Position numbers and translations under genes: made by a program. The notes beneath the pieces were generated by a model. The model did no database searches. It was not told the DNA's origin and saw only the letters and a program-made list of their open reading frames with translations. From NCBI GenBank assembly GCA_035236585.1, contig CP141128.1, positions 27,619,618 to 27,683,617 on the forward strand: a stretch of 64,000 nt of DNA, in the 5' to 3' direction. Numbering within the stretch: the stretch's first letter is position 1; each line of letters begins with the position of its first letter. This DNA comes from Warburgia ugandensis. Lineage: Eukaryota > Streptophyta > Magnoliopsida > Canellales > Canellaceae. Shown here piece by piece: positions 46,117 to 59,575 of this stretch.

Positions 46117-48479
46117 TAATAAGATTTCAATTTTGTATAAAAAGAACCCAATTAGTAGCCCATGTGTTATAAAATATAGTATTATTTCTAGGGTTTTAAA
46201 AAAATTTATAACACAAGCATTTCTAACCTAATAATTCAAAAGTTTGATATTTTGTAGGTTCAAAATCAAATCCAGATAAGTATGTGAATCATCATAATTT
46301 TCTAGGATTTAATTAGGCTTTTTACTCTTTTGTAGGAAGTGAGAAAATGACCAATGGCTATAGAGCACTTCACAGAGTTTTTCATGGGTCAAGCTATGTG
46401 GTTAGCTTACCGAGGGTGAGGAGACAAAGCCTTCAAAAGGTTTGCAAAAAACAAATCATGTTTTGCTATGTTGTAGCAGTCATGAAAATTATCATAATAG
46501 TAAGCCAAGTTTCAAAGACAAGGGACTAAGCCATTCAAGCCATGCCACATGAGGTGACATGATTAGAGGACTTTTAGAAGCAATTATCATTCTAAAAGTG
46601 TGATTTTCTAAGGAATAATTAGAAGATTTTGAGGGAGAATTGTTAATCAGGAGAGAAACCTTTTCTTATTTTCCCCCCTTCTTTTCTCTCTCTTTTGTGT
46701 TCACCATATCACCTAATTAGAAGGGAAGGAATTCAGTGCCACTTTCCTAAAAAAGAGGCACCTTCCCTTCTAATTCCAGCCATTCACCTACCAACTCCAC
46801 TTTCCTATGTTTTCCTCCATCATTCTCTTCTTTCCTACCTTGTTTTCCTTTTTCTTTCTTACTAGCCACCTCACCCTTCTTAGGAATTCCACACATGGGA
46901 GAGTGGTGGAGATGCCACTTTCCTAAATAATAGGCGCTTCCTACCTTGTCTCCACATTGTTTCCTCTTTGGTTGCCTTAGACTTCCACCTCCTTTCCTAT
47001 TTTCATTCCGCCACTCACTCTCTACTTTGATATCTTAACTTTCCTAGCTTCTACCCTTTCTTTGCCTCTCCCTTAGATCTCTTTTAAAAGTGCAAAACAT
47101 CCACAAGTAGCTCAAAAGGTGGAGACATCTCATACAACCAGCACCATTGGTTTTCCAAGCCTCCTTCCATTGGCTACCTATCTTTGGTGTTCGAAGCATT
47201 CTTCATTTATGTCTTGTCCTTTCTTTTTGTACTTTAAATCTAAGCTGGTACTTTGCTCCTTACTTTTTTGCCTTGCTTTTTACTATTTTTTTCTTTGGTT
47301 CTTTGCATCTAACTCTTTTATTTTTCTTACTAAGGTCCTTAAGATCTAAGTTATATTTTCTCTTGTAGTGTTAGTTAAGAGAATAGTAGCTTTGATCCTT
47401 CTTGTTTTCCTTATTCCTAACTTAGATATAGGTCTATTTTCCTTGTTCTTTGCTTCCATCTTCATGTTTTTGAATTCTCTTTGGGTTATACATGTATCAT
47501 ATCTAAAAGTAATTTGAGAGTACTTGAGTGTGTTTAATTCTTCTTTCCTTGGATCTTGTTCTACACATTAGAAAAGTGCACAATTTTCACCCTTGTTCTC
47601 TATGTATATGTGCACCGACTTTGATGTACTAAATCAATCAATACACTTAATTGAGGAGCATGGTCACTATTTGATTCCAGCAGTAAAATATTTCATTTAG
47701 AGTGTTACATTCCATAAAATGTGCTTGTTAAGTTTCTTTCCATGCCTTACTTGATTTGAGTTTTAAACACACAATGTTGTTGGAATTTTTCATCTGATGG
47801 TCTATGTGCGATGTCCAGGAGTCCGTACACCTTATTTGCTTGAAATCTTAGGAATCCATCTAGATCTTTAGTTAGTTTAGTGAGTGTTTTGATTAGTTTG
47901 AATGTTACTTAGCTTTTAATTCATGTTTTTTGGTGTTTTTCCCAACCCATGAACCATGTGTACACTTCCATGAGTCATGTGCATGGTGATTGAAGTTGGA
48001 TTCTCTTAGTTAGTTATTGTTCTTTGTTTGTATTAGTTTAAATTCCACTAGTTACTTTTTTTGCTTCTTCGGGTAGTTTAGAAAGTTTCTAATTTAGTTT
48101 TAGAAAGTTCTAGGCTCGGGAAAGTGTTAGTTGAGGAAATTTTCAATTTTAGCAACTTTCTAAGATACATTCATTCTAGTTTTGCATTAGTTTCTTTTAT
48201 TGAATGCATGTTAGTTAAAAAAAGTTTCTAATTCCATTGAAATTCTTTATTTTTAGAAAGTTTCCATTAATTGTAGATTACTAATTTGATGCATGTTTCC
48301 AATTTCATGTTGCTTACTTCCTAATTTAATCAAAACCACCTCTCTTTGGCTAAAGATAAGTGATTTAAATAAGATCCAATCAATTGAAAATTCTATGAGA
48401 TTCCTTATGGGATTGACTTTCTTGCGTGCAAATTAGTACATTGATTTATGCACTTGTGAGTAGTTTTAAAGCTACATCA
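46117..48479 (+). mobile_element. 5' LTR of Athila-like element D (2.4 kb)
   Basis: It starts TAATAAGATTTC (TG decayed to TA), aligning with the TGATAAG starts of A' and B, and shares GAACCCAATTAG and GGATTTAATTAGG. It ends AGCTACATCA just before a primer-binding site. The GGGATTGACTTTCTTGCGTG stretch at 48409-48428 is the conserved pre-terminal motif. Pyrimidine-rich and CACC-rich DNA lies at 46660-47090. Short open frames (46347-46529, 47119-47368) are not credible. The target duplication cannot be tested because the 3' LTR is outside the window. Confidence 0.75.
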
Positions 48480-48485
48480 AGTTTT

Positions 48486-48505
48486 TGGCATCATTGTTGG
48501 GGAAT
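48486..48505 (+). other. Primer-binding site of element D
   Basis: TGGCATCATTGTTGGGGAAT is the best-preserved Athila/Tat-type site in the window (consensus form TGGCGCCGTTGCCGGGGA). It lies 6 bp after the LTR end. Confidence 0.8.
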
Positions 48506-49721
48506 AACAATCGATTTGTAGTTGGAACTTTGTTTAGATTATCTCTAGTCATAGTCTTAGGTTGCAATAGATAAGGGCTTTTATCATTCTTGCATATTTT
48601 CTAATTCCTCACAAATTGACCATCTTCCTTTATTTTTGTGTGAGGGAAATTTCACAAAAGGAGGGGTGGCAATCCTATGGGCCAAACCTTCATCAACTTA
48701 ATTATCATGTCCTTGCTTTCTTAGATTAGGTTTTTGAGTGAACTTGTACTAAGGCTTCATTATAATTTGAAATTATTTATTTCATTTTAAATGGGCTATA
48801 CTAATTCATAGAGTAGGGTATAGTTGTCCACACTTGATCTTCATTAGAAACCCCATTGTAAGCTTCTCTCACTCTCTTTTCTTTTCTTATTGTAGTTTGC
48901 ATATTGGTTGGTAGTATAATTCATATAGATTATGTTCATTCATTGTTGCATTTTATATAGGATTTATGCATTAGATTGCACCTATTAAACAAAGTTTACT
49001 TTGCCAGATAGCATATATGTAAATATTAGTTCCCTTTCCTTGTTTATCATTGCACATTTACTGCTTTATGTTGGATGGAACACATTGATAGTAAGGGTGC
49101 CACAAAAACTCTCATACGATAAGGAATAGATTTCATTACCAAATCCTTGTCCACCAAAGCAATCAAATCAATTCCTTGTATGTTTGCTATCCCATCCCTC
49201 AAAATCTTAATTTAAAATCAATTAGCAAAAGACTTAGGTATCAAGCTGGTAGAACCCTTTTTGAAAGAGGAGATCTATTATCACTTCAGTGGTTTCTATG
49301 CATCGTGTTTATCGTAGGTACCCGAAATCCAAATGATTTTCTCGCACCTTCATTCATTGACGATTATTAAGGTCTAAACACCTCCTTCCATTCAAATTAT
49401 ATTAACCACTTTAGAATAGAACCTAACTGGTAAGCAGTACTCGAGCCTAGATAAAAGGAGGGGCTATCTAGATCTAGGTTAAAAGTTACCACTTTGCAGA
49501 TTAAAAAAGATTATCAAAACACCTTGCTAGCATTAGGGATTGATTGATTGTGCATCATATAGAGTTAGAAGTCACATTTAGTGTTAGGTAGCATCAATTA
49601 GATAAGTTTTTCTTTATAGTGCATGCAAGGTCATTGATCTCAAAACATTGAGTTAGTATTGTTAGATCCTTAGATTGAACATAACCATAGGCAAGGGGTA
49701 AGAAATTAAATTCCTAACCCC
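48506..49721 (+). mobile_element. Leader of element D
   Basis: This long untranslated leader is homologous in order to the B leader (19971-21240). It includes GATGGAACACATTGATAG (about 49074) and TGCATCGTGTTTATCGTAGG (about 49299). No protein is readable before the gag ATG at 49722. Confidence 0.65.
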
Positions 49722-51050
49722 ATGGCTGATCCACAAGCTATACTTGAGCATAAGGCCATAAGAGATTTCTATGCATCACTCTAGTTAAATACCCCATCAT
49801 GCATCATGTTACCACTCACCAATGCAGAGCACTTTGAACTTAAACCCAGAGTCATTCAGTTACTCCCAACATATTATGGTTAAGAGATATACGATCCCAT
49901 ACCTACATATAAAGAAATCCTTGATATTTGCACTACATTCAAGTTTCAAAATGTCTGAGATGATTCTATTAGACTTAGGTTGTTCCATTTATCATTGAAA
50001 GATAGGCCCTAAATTCTTTAGTGGTTGGTTCCATTGGAATATGGGACTAGTTGTCCAAAATGTTCCTGAACAAGATCTTCCCTGTCCATAAGACTAATGT
50101 CCTTCATAGGGAGATCAATAATTTCCAATAAAAAGACAATAAGCAATATTATTAATGATGGTAAAGTTGGAATGAATTATTGCAAAAGTGTTCACACCAT
50201 GGATTTGAAAAATGGCAGCGAGTTTAATATTTCTATGAGGCATTAGCACCACAAAAATAGTAGAATGGTAGATGCAACTAGTGGAGGAGCCCTCATGTTA
50301 AAAAATGAAGCAGATGCCTAGGAATTTTTTCAAACTTTTGCTAACAATTTCTACCAATGGAAATATTCTAGTAGGAGGGAGAGAAATACCCAGCCTTAAA
50401 AGAAAGGAGGCATGTATGATATAGGAGTGACCTCGATATGTTATATAAACTCAACTCCTTGGATGGAAGAATGAACAAGGTGAAAAATATGTTCTAGACA
50501 ATGATTGATAACTTGATGCCTTCATGGCTGCCCAAATATCTACGAAATCTCCATAGGAGGTTTGTTTTATTTGTTCTCGCCCAGCACATTTAACCCCAAC
50601 TTGTTCATCCAATAGTGTGTACATTCGACATCTTTTGGAATGAGGAAATGCTCTAAATGCATATCTCAATCCTAGTAATAATCCATACTTAGGGACCTAT
50701 AATCCAGGTTGGGCTAGGCATCTTAACTTGTCATGGTCTAAGAATAATTACCAGGGAGGTCTATCTATGACCCCTCCTACACAAACTTTCCTAAAGCTTT
50801 AGTTCCCTTGTAGTTACCTAGTTTTTAGCTTCCTCAACAACCAACAAAACCACCATTGGAGGAAAATATAGAGTTTCTCCTTAAGAAACAAGGGGAGACT
50901 AATAAGGCCTTACACAATGTCCAGAATGAGAGTAGACAGAGATCAACTATTAATTCCCAAGCTATTGCCAAATTAAAAATGCAAATGGGCCAGTTGTTGG
51001 CTACTTTGAATGAGAGAGGAAAGGGATAATTTCCTAGTTAGCAATTCCAA
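49722..51050 (+). pseudogene. D gag remnant with intact zinc knuckle (Athila-like)
   Basis: The ATG at 49722 starts MADPQAILEHKAIRDFYAS. Further gag landmarks follow with stops between them: ELKPRVIQLLPTYYG (about 49850) and DDSIRLRLFHLSLKDRP (about 49955). At about 50190-50390 comes HGFEKWQRV, YFYEALAPQ and, in other frames, LGIFSNF. A CX2CX4HX4C zinc knuckle is fully preserved at 50563-50604 (CFICSRPAHLTPTC). It is followed by NPSNNPYLGTYNPGW, the usual post-knuckle module of Athila/Tat gags. Multiple stops and frame changes make it non-functional. Gag packages the element RNA. Confidence 0.85.
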
Positions 51051-52283
51051 AACATAAGGGACAGTTCGAAATATGGTCCAGTTCGAATACCTAAAGACCC
51101 CATGAGTAACTAAAGTCTATTGCTACCCTTAGGAGTGGTCATTAGGTTAATAATAAAGTAGTAGACTAAGGAAAACCTACATGAGAATGAACAAGCTAGA
51201 ACACTAAGAAAGAGAAAATATAGAAGTCTCTCACTCTATCTGAGCTCATATTGAAGGCATGTTATGTGCTTAAAGCCCTATTTCCTCATTAGTTAAATAA
51301 GTCAAAGAAAGAAACCACTTTCAATGAGATAATAAATGTGTTTAAACATTTGCAAATAAATATTCCATTACTAAATGCTATTAAAGACATTCCTGCTTAT
51401 TCCAAATTTCTTAAAGAGTTTTACACACAAGTGCAAGCTTAATGTGCAAAACAAAGCCTTCCTCACCGAGAAGGTGAGGTTTTTGATCCAACACCAGACC
51501 CCTTCTATGTTTAGAGATCCAGATTGTCCTACCATCTCTTATGTTATTGGGAACCATGTCATTGATGAGGCACAACTTGATTTAGGGGCTAGTGTAAACC
51601 TATTTCCATTCTTTGTTTATGTGCAACTAGGGTTTGGTGACCTTAAGCCAATCAATACCATCTTATAGTTAGTAGATAGATCAATAAAGATTATACATGG
51701 TATGGTTCAGGATGTTCTAATACAGGTGGATGGGTTTTACTTTCCTATAGATTTCATTGTCCTAAATACCTAACTTGTGTTAGACCTCAATAGTCAAATC
51801 AAGGTAATTCTGGGATGTCCATTCTTGGAAATGTCCAATGCCATCGTCAACTATAGAACTAATCTGATGAAGTTATCTTTCATCAATATGAAAGTCAAAC
51901 TCAATGGTTTTAATACTGGTCATCAACATTTAGACCCTGATGATTCCTATGTAGTAAATTTAATTGAAGGTCTAATTCAAGATGCTAATACACCATCGTC
52001 TATCTTATACCCACTTAAGGCATGTCTAGCACATTTAAAACTTGAATTTGATATAGACAAGTCTATTGATGTGGTAAATAATCTTATAAATGTCACACCT
52101 ACAATGGATACATCCAAATGGGGACCTCTAGTGGAACCTCTTCCTCATTTAGATTCTGTTTCAATACCATCAGTAGAAAAACAATCTACCTTGGTCCTTA
52201 AGCCATTACTTGAAAATCTAAAATATTCTTACTTAGGTCTAGATGAATTCTTGCTTGTAATCATAATTGTAGATTTGGATTAG
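51051..52283 (+). pseudogene. D protease and protease-RT linker remnant
   Basis: From 51375 one frame runs to 52283 with two stops (51666-51668 and 51771-51773). The retropepsin active-site region is LDLGAS, with the catalytic Asp codon at 51579-51581; the DLGA form is usual for Athila-type elements. The second conserved piece, VILGCPFLEMSNAIVN, lies at about 51807-51855. The linker to RT, including NVTPTMDTSKW, ends at a stop at 52281. The stretch 51051-51374 is poorly readable and joins gag to protease. The enzyme would have processed the Gag-Pol polyprotein. Confidence 0.85.
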
Positions 52284-53575
52284 GAACAAGAAGGTAGCTT
52301 CATGATATTCTCAGAGGACAGAAGACAGCTTTAGGGTGGACCATAGCGGATATTAAAGGGATTAGCCTTGGTGTGTGTATTGCATAGAATTCACCTAGAA
52401 AAAAATGTCAAACCATCTAGGGAAACACAGAGGAGATTAAACTTTAATATGAAAGAGGTAGTGAGAGACACATTCCTACAAGTCTTAGATGTTGGTGTCA
52501 TCTACCCCATATCTGACAACACTTGGATCATCCCAGTTGAGGTTGTCCCCATGAAGTTTAGAGTCATGATAATTCAAATTAGGATAACGAGTTAGTCCCC
52601 ACTTGCATGACCATTAGGTGGAGAGTTTGTATAGATTACCGAAAACTAAACTCAGTCACAAGGAAAGACCACTTGCCTCTCCAACTTATAGGCCAAATGC
52701 TAGAAAGGTTAGCCAGTCATAGTTATTATTGCTCTCTTGATGAATACTCTGGTTATAACCAAATCCTTATCATATCTAAGAGCCAAGAGAAGACTACCTT
52801 CACTTGCCTTTTTGGGACCTTTGCCTATCATCGTATGCTTTTTGGACTTTATAATGCTCCAGCTACTTTTTCAAAGTGTATGCTGATCATATTTTCTGAC
52901 ATGGTGGAAAGGTTCTTAGAAGTGTTTATTGATGATTCTCAATATTTGGTTTTTTATTTGATGAATGCTTGCACCACTTAAAACTTGTCCTTGCTAGGTG
53001 TCAGGAAAAGAATTTAGTGTTAAACTAGGAGAAATGTCATTTTATGGTATAAAATGGATTTGTTTTAGGCCACACCATATTACATAATTGTATAATAGAT
53101 AAAGCCAAAGTGGATTTAAGCTCTAACATTCCTCCTCTAAGGATAGTAAAGGAAATTTGCTCTTTATAGACCATGTTGGTTTTTATAGATGATTCATCAA
53201 GGACTTCAGTAAAATTGCTAAGTTACTTAAGGAAACTTTTGACTTTGATGGAAATTGTATGAAAACATTTGAGTGCATAAAGGATGAACTCATTTATGCA
53301 CCTATTATTGAACTATTAGATTGGAGTGCGCCATTCAAAATAATGTGTGATGCTTCAGACTATGCAATCGAGGTTGTGTTGGGGTAGCGTATTGACAAAT
53401 TTCCCCATGTGATACATTTTGCTAGCAAGACACTCAGTGAAGCCCAACTCAATTATTCTACTATAGAAAAAGAGTTATTAGCAGTTGTTTTTTCCTTAGA
53501 TAAGTTTATATGTTACTTGCTAGGATGGTCATTGCCTAAGAAGGATGCTAAACATAGGCTGATTCAATGAATACT
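52284..53575 (+). pseudogene. D reverse transcriptase / RNase H remnant
   Basis: RT landmarks in order: WTIADIKGIS (about 52338), HRIHLEKN in a shifted frame, RRLNFNMKEVVRD, then after another frame change WRVCIDYRKLNSVTRKDHLP (about 52619). These continue with YCSLDEYSGYNQ, FTCLFGTFAYHRMLFGLYNA, and the catalytic box FIDD at 52925-52936. RNase H begins with CDASDY at about 53347 and includes LNYSTIEKELLAVVFSLDKF. The following TDH-containing strand is missing: the reading jumps from YLLGW to LPKKDAK at about 53525. At least two frameshifts and several stops are present. RT copies element RNA into cDNA, and RNase H degrades the RNA strand. Confidence 0.9.
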
Positions 53576-55023
53576 ATTGCTATTGAAGTTTGATTTAGAA
53601 ATTAAGGATAAGAAAGGTTTTGAAAATGTTGTAACAGACCACTTGTCTAGGTTAGTTGTGGAGTCTATTACTGAGAATGTGCCTATAATAGAAAATTTTC
53701 CTAATGAACAATTGTTGCACATTTCCCAATTACCTTGGTATGTAGTTATAGTTATTATCTTATTACAGGTCAATTGCAAATTCATTGGACAAAAAAAGAT
53801 AGAAAAGGATTCATTGTTAAGGTCAAACTCTTTACATGGGATGATCCATGCTTGTTTAATTACTATGCTGATCAAGTCATTAAGAGATGTATACCAAATA
53901 TGAACATCATAAAATCATTTCATTTGTCATGACCATGAATGTGGGGGCCATTCCAATTCTAAAAAGACAGCTCCAAAGATTTTGAAGTGTGATTTTTGTA
54001 AACCCATCATTTTCAAGGATTCACTTGCATACTACATAGCATGCGCTAGATGTCAATAGTTAGGGGGCATAAGAAAAAGAAATATGATGCTTCTGAACCC
54101 CATTCTTATCATCAAGTCTTGTGATATTTAGGGCATTGATTTTATGGGACCCTTTCCTAACTCTTTTGGTCACCTAAACATCTTAGTGACAGTGGACTAG
54201 GTGTCCAAATGACTAGAAGCTATACCTTGCAAGACCAATGACCACACAGTAGTGGTCAAGTTCTTAAAAGGAAATATATTTACATGCTTTGATACTCCAA
54301 GGGCCATAATTAGTGATGGGTGAAACACTTTTGCAATAGAGTGTTTGAGAACTTTATGAAGAAATATGGTGTTACCCATAGGATTGCTACCCATTGTAAT
54401 CCTCAGACTAGTGGACAAGTAGAAGTGTTAAATGGGGAGATATAGCAAATTTTAGAAAAAGACAGTCAATCCAAATAGGAAACACTGGTCTTTAAGACTT
54501 AGTGATAGTTTATGGGTCTATCATACTGCATTTAAAACCCCTATAGGCATGTCATCTTACCACTTGGTGTATGAAAAGGCTTGCCACCTACTAGTAGAAC
54601 TTGAGCATAAAGCATATTGGGCCATTAAAAAGCTCAATTTTGACCTATATGCTATTGAGGCCCACAAAAAACTCCAACTCGATGAGTTGGATGAATTAAG
54701 GAAAGATGCATATGAGTTAGCCAAGATATACAAAAATTGCATGAGAAGTAATCATGATAGACACACTACAAAAGTCCTTTACCCAAGGATAGAAGCTCCT
54801 TTTGTATAATTCTAGATTGCAACTGTTCCCTGGAAAACTTTGATCTCGATGGACTAGACCCTACATAGTACCTACTATTTACCCTCATGGGGTCATCAAG
54901 ATAGAAAAGGATGGTGAAAATTTCAAATTCAATGGGCAAAGGTTGAAACCCTATTTAGAGTTGGTCAACCCTAAAATAGACGAGATATTGATAGAGGAAC
55001 CTATAGACCAGGACCCACCTTAG
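53576..55023 (+). pseudogene. D integrase remnant (Athila-like)
   Basis: After an RNase H tail (KDKKGFENVVTDHLSRLV, about 53610) the HHCC zinc finger reads CHDHECGGHSN and CDFCK (about 53925-54005). The catalytic core keeps its three acidic sites: Asp in IDFMGPFPNSFGH (about 54136), Asp in AIISDG (about 54310) and Glu in TSGQVEVLNGEI (about 54410). The C-terminal part is the best-preserved piece, an uninterrupted 86-codon frame at 54549-54809 ([20 protein letters not shown]). A shifted frame ends with FKFNGQRLKPYLELV and a stop near 55023. Multiple stops in the core make it dead. Confidence 0.9.
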
Positions 55024-55399
55024 CATGTCCCATGACACCTGCATCAATCATAAGATTAGTGTAAGTTTGAATGGATGATGTATATGGACCTTTAAGATTG
55101 AATATTCCGATGGTAGATCTAGTTGTGACCAACTTTTGCACCCACTCATGTTTGCAACATATTCGACTAAGTGTCAAGTTAAATTAGGTGACCTCAAATA
55201 TGGAGTGTGGATTTGTGAAAGTATTTATCTATGTTATGGATTTCCAAACACTTCATCGCACAAACCTTTTTCTAGGATAGCTGTTGCATTGTTCATGATT
55301 TTCAAAAATAGTTTTAGAAAAATTTGGATGTCACAGAAACAGCTAAGAAAACCACCCTAAAATTGAGATCCATTCTGTTAGATTAGTTTTCCACATCAA
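55024..55399 (+). mobile_element. Post-integrase DNA of element D and unresolved junction with E
   Basis: This is non-coding DNA after the D integrase stop, where Athila elements have a long 3' region. An open frame at 55136-55360 has no recognised homologue. The exact start of LTR E could not be fixed; no TGTAAT-type terminus is visible here. Confidence 0.4.
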
Positions 55400-58300
55400 T
55401 TTAACTAAAATCCCTTTGTTTATTGTTGATCGACCAAGAATTGGTAACAGATGGACAGGCGTCTGTGATCAGCCGATGGTGGAAAATCCACACAAAACTT
55501 GTTCTCCATTGATTGTCTTGGTTGAAAACATGTCTCAGCTATGTGTTTCCTATTATATTGCTTGGGTCCATGATTTGTGGTTTAGAATGCTTAGATCTAG
55601 GGTTTATGCCAGACTCCTATTACATCAACACTATGATCAATCATAGATGAAGAGATTCATCAATTATCAACCATTAGTTGACATGATCCATATAGTTCAC
55701 TCATGATCTTACAAATTTGATTGTCCATGTTCAAATTAGAGGTTGAATTTGCATCAAATAATTGAATAAATATGGATAACAATGATCTAACTATTTTTAA
55801 TTGTTGGATCACTTGTAGACACAAAATCTGACCATTAGATCATAAGGAACGATGAAATGTAACTCAACTAATGATCTGACCATTCAAGACATGAATTGAG
55901 TCATTGATCATTGATTAACGTCACCTATCTACAAGTATGGCATTCAATAAATGCATAGATAGGTTATATAAGATGAAAACAACTTTATCTGATCTGTCAA
56001 TCAATAATCAGTGATGTGGATCAGTAAATTTAGACATAAATTTGTTAATGTGAATCATTGATCTATAATCAATGGAACATATTTGATAATCCAAAACTTG
56101 ATGGAGCTTTTGATCAAAGATCCATGGTTGGAAGTATAGATCAGTAGCCTAAATAGTTAAGATTGTGCAATTTTAATGGTTGATCAATAATGAATAGTTA
56201 AAACTTGATGGTTCCATGACTAACAAATGAAATGGATTGTAAGAACATGGTTAAAATGAAAATGGAAGTTTATGGAGTGGGATGCATACTCCAATGCTGA
56301 GATGTGTGAATATCAATTTGAAATAATCTAGAAAAGTTGTTAAAATAGAATTTTTATGCACTGTATATATTAAGGTATAGTTGGATTAATTTGATGGAGA
56401 GTTCATGTTAAGAAGATAAAGACATAGTTTGTGGAATTTGATAAAATAGCCTTAAGAGCTAGGTAGTTCTAACATTGCTGAATTTTTTGAATACTTAGAA
56501 TTTGAATAATTGATTATTTTATTCAAATACATGCTATAAATAGTTTTTTGATAAATTGATAAATTCACTACTATGGTCAAGTGATTCAATATGACTAAGT
56601 TTTAGACGAAATTATAAAACTTGGAATTCGTGGAAAATATTTCATCCAATTTTTGGATAGTTGTAATGTGATTATAGAATTTCTTGTGAGCATACTTGTA
56701 CTTTATACAAATGCTAATTTTGGAATATTTGCTGACTTTTATTTTTGAAGTATGTTATGGTTATTGAATTGAATTATTTGGTTTTGGATGCATGCAATTC
56801 TTAAATAAACTCTGGATGCATACTTTGAAAATGGAATTACAATTGAATGGATTATGTATATCATGTGGTATGCAATCTAGCATTTTAACTGAAACTTTGG
56901 TAAATTATAATTGTATTGACAATTGTTAAGGATTGACACAAAGGGAAAGGAATTGGTTTTGGAAAGGGACACTATGTGTGTCATGTTTTTTAAATGAAAA
57001 TATTTTAAAAACTTATTATATTCAATAGGGTTCAATGATGCATTGAGTCCATTGTTTTAGCTCAAAAGAAGCTTTTAAATGTCATTTGATTTGTAGATTT
57101 TTGATATTATAAGGATAGGGTACATAGATATCCAGGCATTTTGGGCTACTAAGCTTGTCGCACTATGCAAGGGTTATGTGTATGGGTTGGCTTCTCGGCC
57201 CCTAACCACTAAGAGTGGAAAAGGTGTTAAATGCAAAAAAAGAGGCATCTTCCAAACTGGTGGCAAAGACAACTCTAGGTGTCCATGGCACCATTACTTG
57301 GATAGGCCATAGTCCTTGTGAGGATGTCATCAAAATCTCTTTGGAATATCAAAGAGTGCATGACTTAGTAAGCTGGCCATGAGCATAGGAGTTCCATGAG
57401 ATTTCTATTTTGATTCTAGGGGAGTCATTTGTGGATTCATCAGGGATGAGATGTGGTTTTAGGTGAACCACGATGGTCTTATAGATAAGTACACATGACC
57501 AATCGGCAGCCAAGGTGCTAATGTCATAATTAATTGTGTTGGTTGGTGATGCCAACATCGTGCTTTGCATGGTACGATTTTTATGGGATGGCCATGTGGT
57601 TTATTTTTAAGAAAACATATCTTCAAATATCATGATTGTTTTATACAGGTGCTATTTAAAATGACTCAACATGGATTTGACTATATTGAATGGAGATGGA
57701 ATTTCAATATTTTATTACTTATTGCTAATTTATGCATCCTGTTCTTTGGAACTAAATTAGAACTGGTTTGAAAATTCTTTTGGATTTGGAATTATATAAA
57801 CCTAGAAACTAATTAAATGAAGGTGTAACAACTTTAAGCAATGAAACCTAAATGTAACATAGCATACAATTAAACTTATCAATGAAGGGCAAACTCTAAA
57901 TATGGACTAAGAATGCAAATAAAAGATGTAATTAAAACTTAAGAGTAGTGGAAATGATGCATGTACCATAGAAAATGATAAATCTCAAGTAATTTAAAAG
58001 TTCAAAGTACAAAGTAAAAGAGCCATCGTTTATGTACCATTCATACAAGCATCATCACAATTTACAATAAGCTTTACCCATTACAATAATCATTCACATT
58101 CCACCACACATTTTCATTTGCTCAGGATATAAGTAAAGCAATGTTAACTTCCATGATTCTAGAGGTTTCATTGCCTAAAACTACTATAGAAGCATAAGCT
58201 TGTTGAGATATTGTAATTTGTTTACAATATTTAAGATTTGAAGTATTTGACTTGAAGCAAAGGAGCTTGAGGTGAGGGAATCTTAGATGGGGGCAACTGT

Positions 58301-58767
58301 GTCATGAGACTGTACTGGCAATATAAGTATTTGATTTCTCTTTTATAGACCTGTAATATGTAATTATAATACAGTTGGACTATGAGCTGTGATTGGATGT
58401 ACATGGGGTGTATTGTTCTCATTTAAAAATGTTTTTGGAAAAGAGACTAAGTGTCCAGTTATTTATTTTGGGAAATTAAATGTTTATCATTTTATTTACA
58501 CCACATGCGTTAAATGCCCAATGTTCAAAAAAAAAAAGAAAACTTTGTCAAATTTTTGGTAGAAATGTAGTACTCATTTCATTATTAAATTCTTGGTTTT
58601 TGAAAGAAAAATGAAATTTGGTGTTTTTTTTAAGAAAAATGGATTTCAAAGAGAAAGATTCTTCTTCTGCATTGTTTATATAAACTTGATTTTAAATATA
58701 GGGATCCATCTTGCATTAGAAAATACTTTTGCATTTAAGCATGCATTCAAAAAGCCAGGTCATCACA
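55400..58767 (+). mobile_element. 5' LTR of plus-strand Tekay-like element E
   Basis: It ends AAGCCAGGTCATCACA at 58767, directly followed by a tRNA-Met primer-binding site. Its 58160-58400 portion aligns with the reverse complement of 38640-38840, so it belongs to the same LTR family as the solo LTR at 38461-42049. A GATC-rich block lies at 55430-56170. 57110-57540 is the GC-richer segment. The left boundary is approximate and the true terminus may be lost. Open frames at 55416-55646, 57349-57771 and 58231-58826 are unsupported. Confidence 0.65.
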
Positions 58768-58768
58768 G

Positions 58769-58781
58769 TTGGTATCAGAGC
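58769..58781 (+). other. Primer-binding site of element E (tRNA-Met type)
   Basis: TTGGTATCAGAGC is a perfect match to the canonical plant site complementary to initiator tRNA-Met. It starts one base after the LTR end. Confidence 0.9.
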
Positions 58782-59575
58782 TCAGTTAATCCTTTCACAA
58801 CTGATATGTCCAAAATTCATATATAGTCAAACAAATGAGAATTGATTGTCTAGATTTGAGTTATAGAGATGACTCATATAGGCGGTGTGAAATAAATTTC
58901 ATCTAGAAAGATTGATAAAGAATGAGCTGGATTCAATGAAGATTTGGACATAGGAATTGAGAATTGTGTCTAAATTAGGTTCATATCATTCATAGGCAAT
59001 TACTTGTTGTAGAAGTCATAAATAGATAAGAAAAGAAAGATACTTTTGATCCTTGTAAGTGAGACAGATAGTACTATCATGGGATTAGTATGGTTCTAAG
59101 CAAGAAGAACCAAAGTATAAGGATATATAAATTAATAACTCTAGGTGAGAACTTTGTCATATGATAGTAAAATCTATTAACATGGGTATTCTCCTAAGAG
59201 TTCTAGTTCTAATTTGAATAGTGTGTATAGAGCTTTAGAGGGCATAACAACATTGTGCAACAATAATTTGAGAAAAATGAGAAGAGATCATAAAACAATC
59301 ATTGAAAAGGAGTCTCATGAAAAATTAAGAGAATTACAAAATTAGTCTAAACATGTATTTGATACTTTCTACAAATAGTTTTTTTGTATAATGGAAAATT
59401 AGTAGAAATGTTTAACATCAGAAGACCTTAATGCTGTTATAGATGAGAATGTCTGATCTATGATATTGATATGACTTTGGAATTGTGAATTTGGACATTT
59501 AGTGTCTATTTTATGCAATGACATGAGGTAAGAATGGGTAAGTGTAGTTGATGAATTAGATTCATGATGGGTATA
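58782..59575 (+). mobile_element. Leader and decayed gag region of element E
   Basis: This is AT-rich sequence after the primer site. A frame at about 59170-59340 reads YSPKSSSSNLNSVYRALEG followed by charged residues. It could be decayed gag, but it has no diagnostic motif. Confidence 0.4.
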
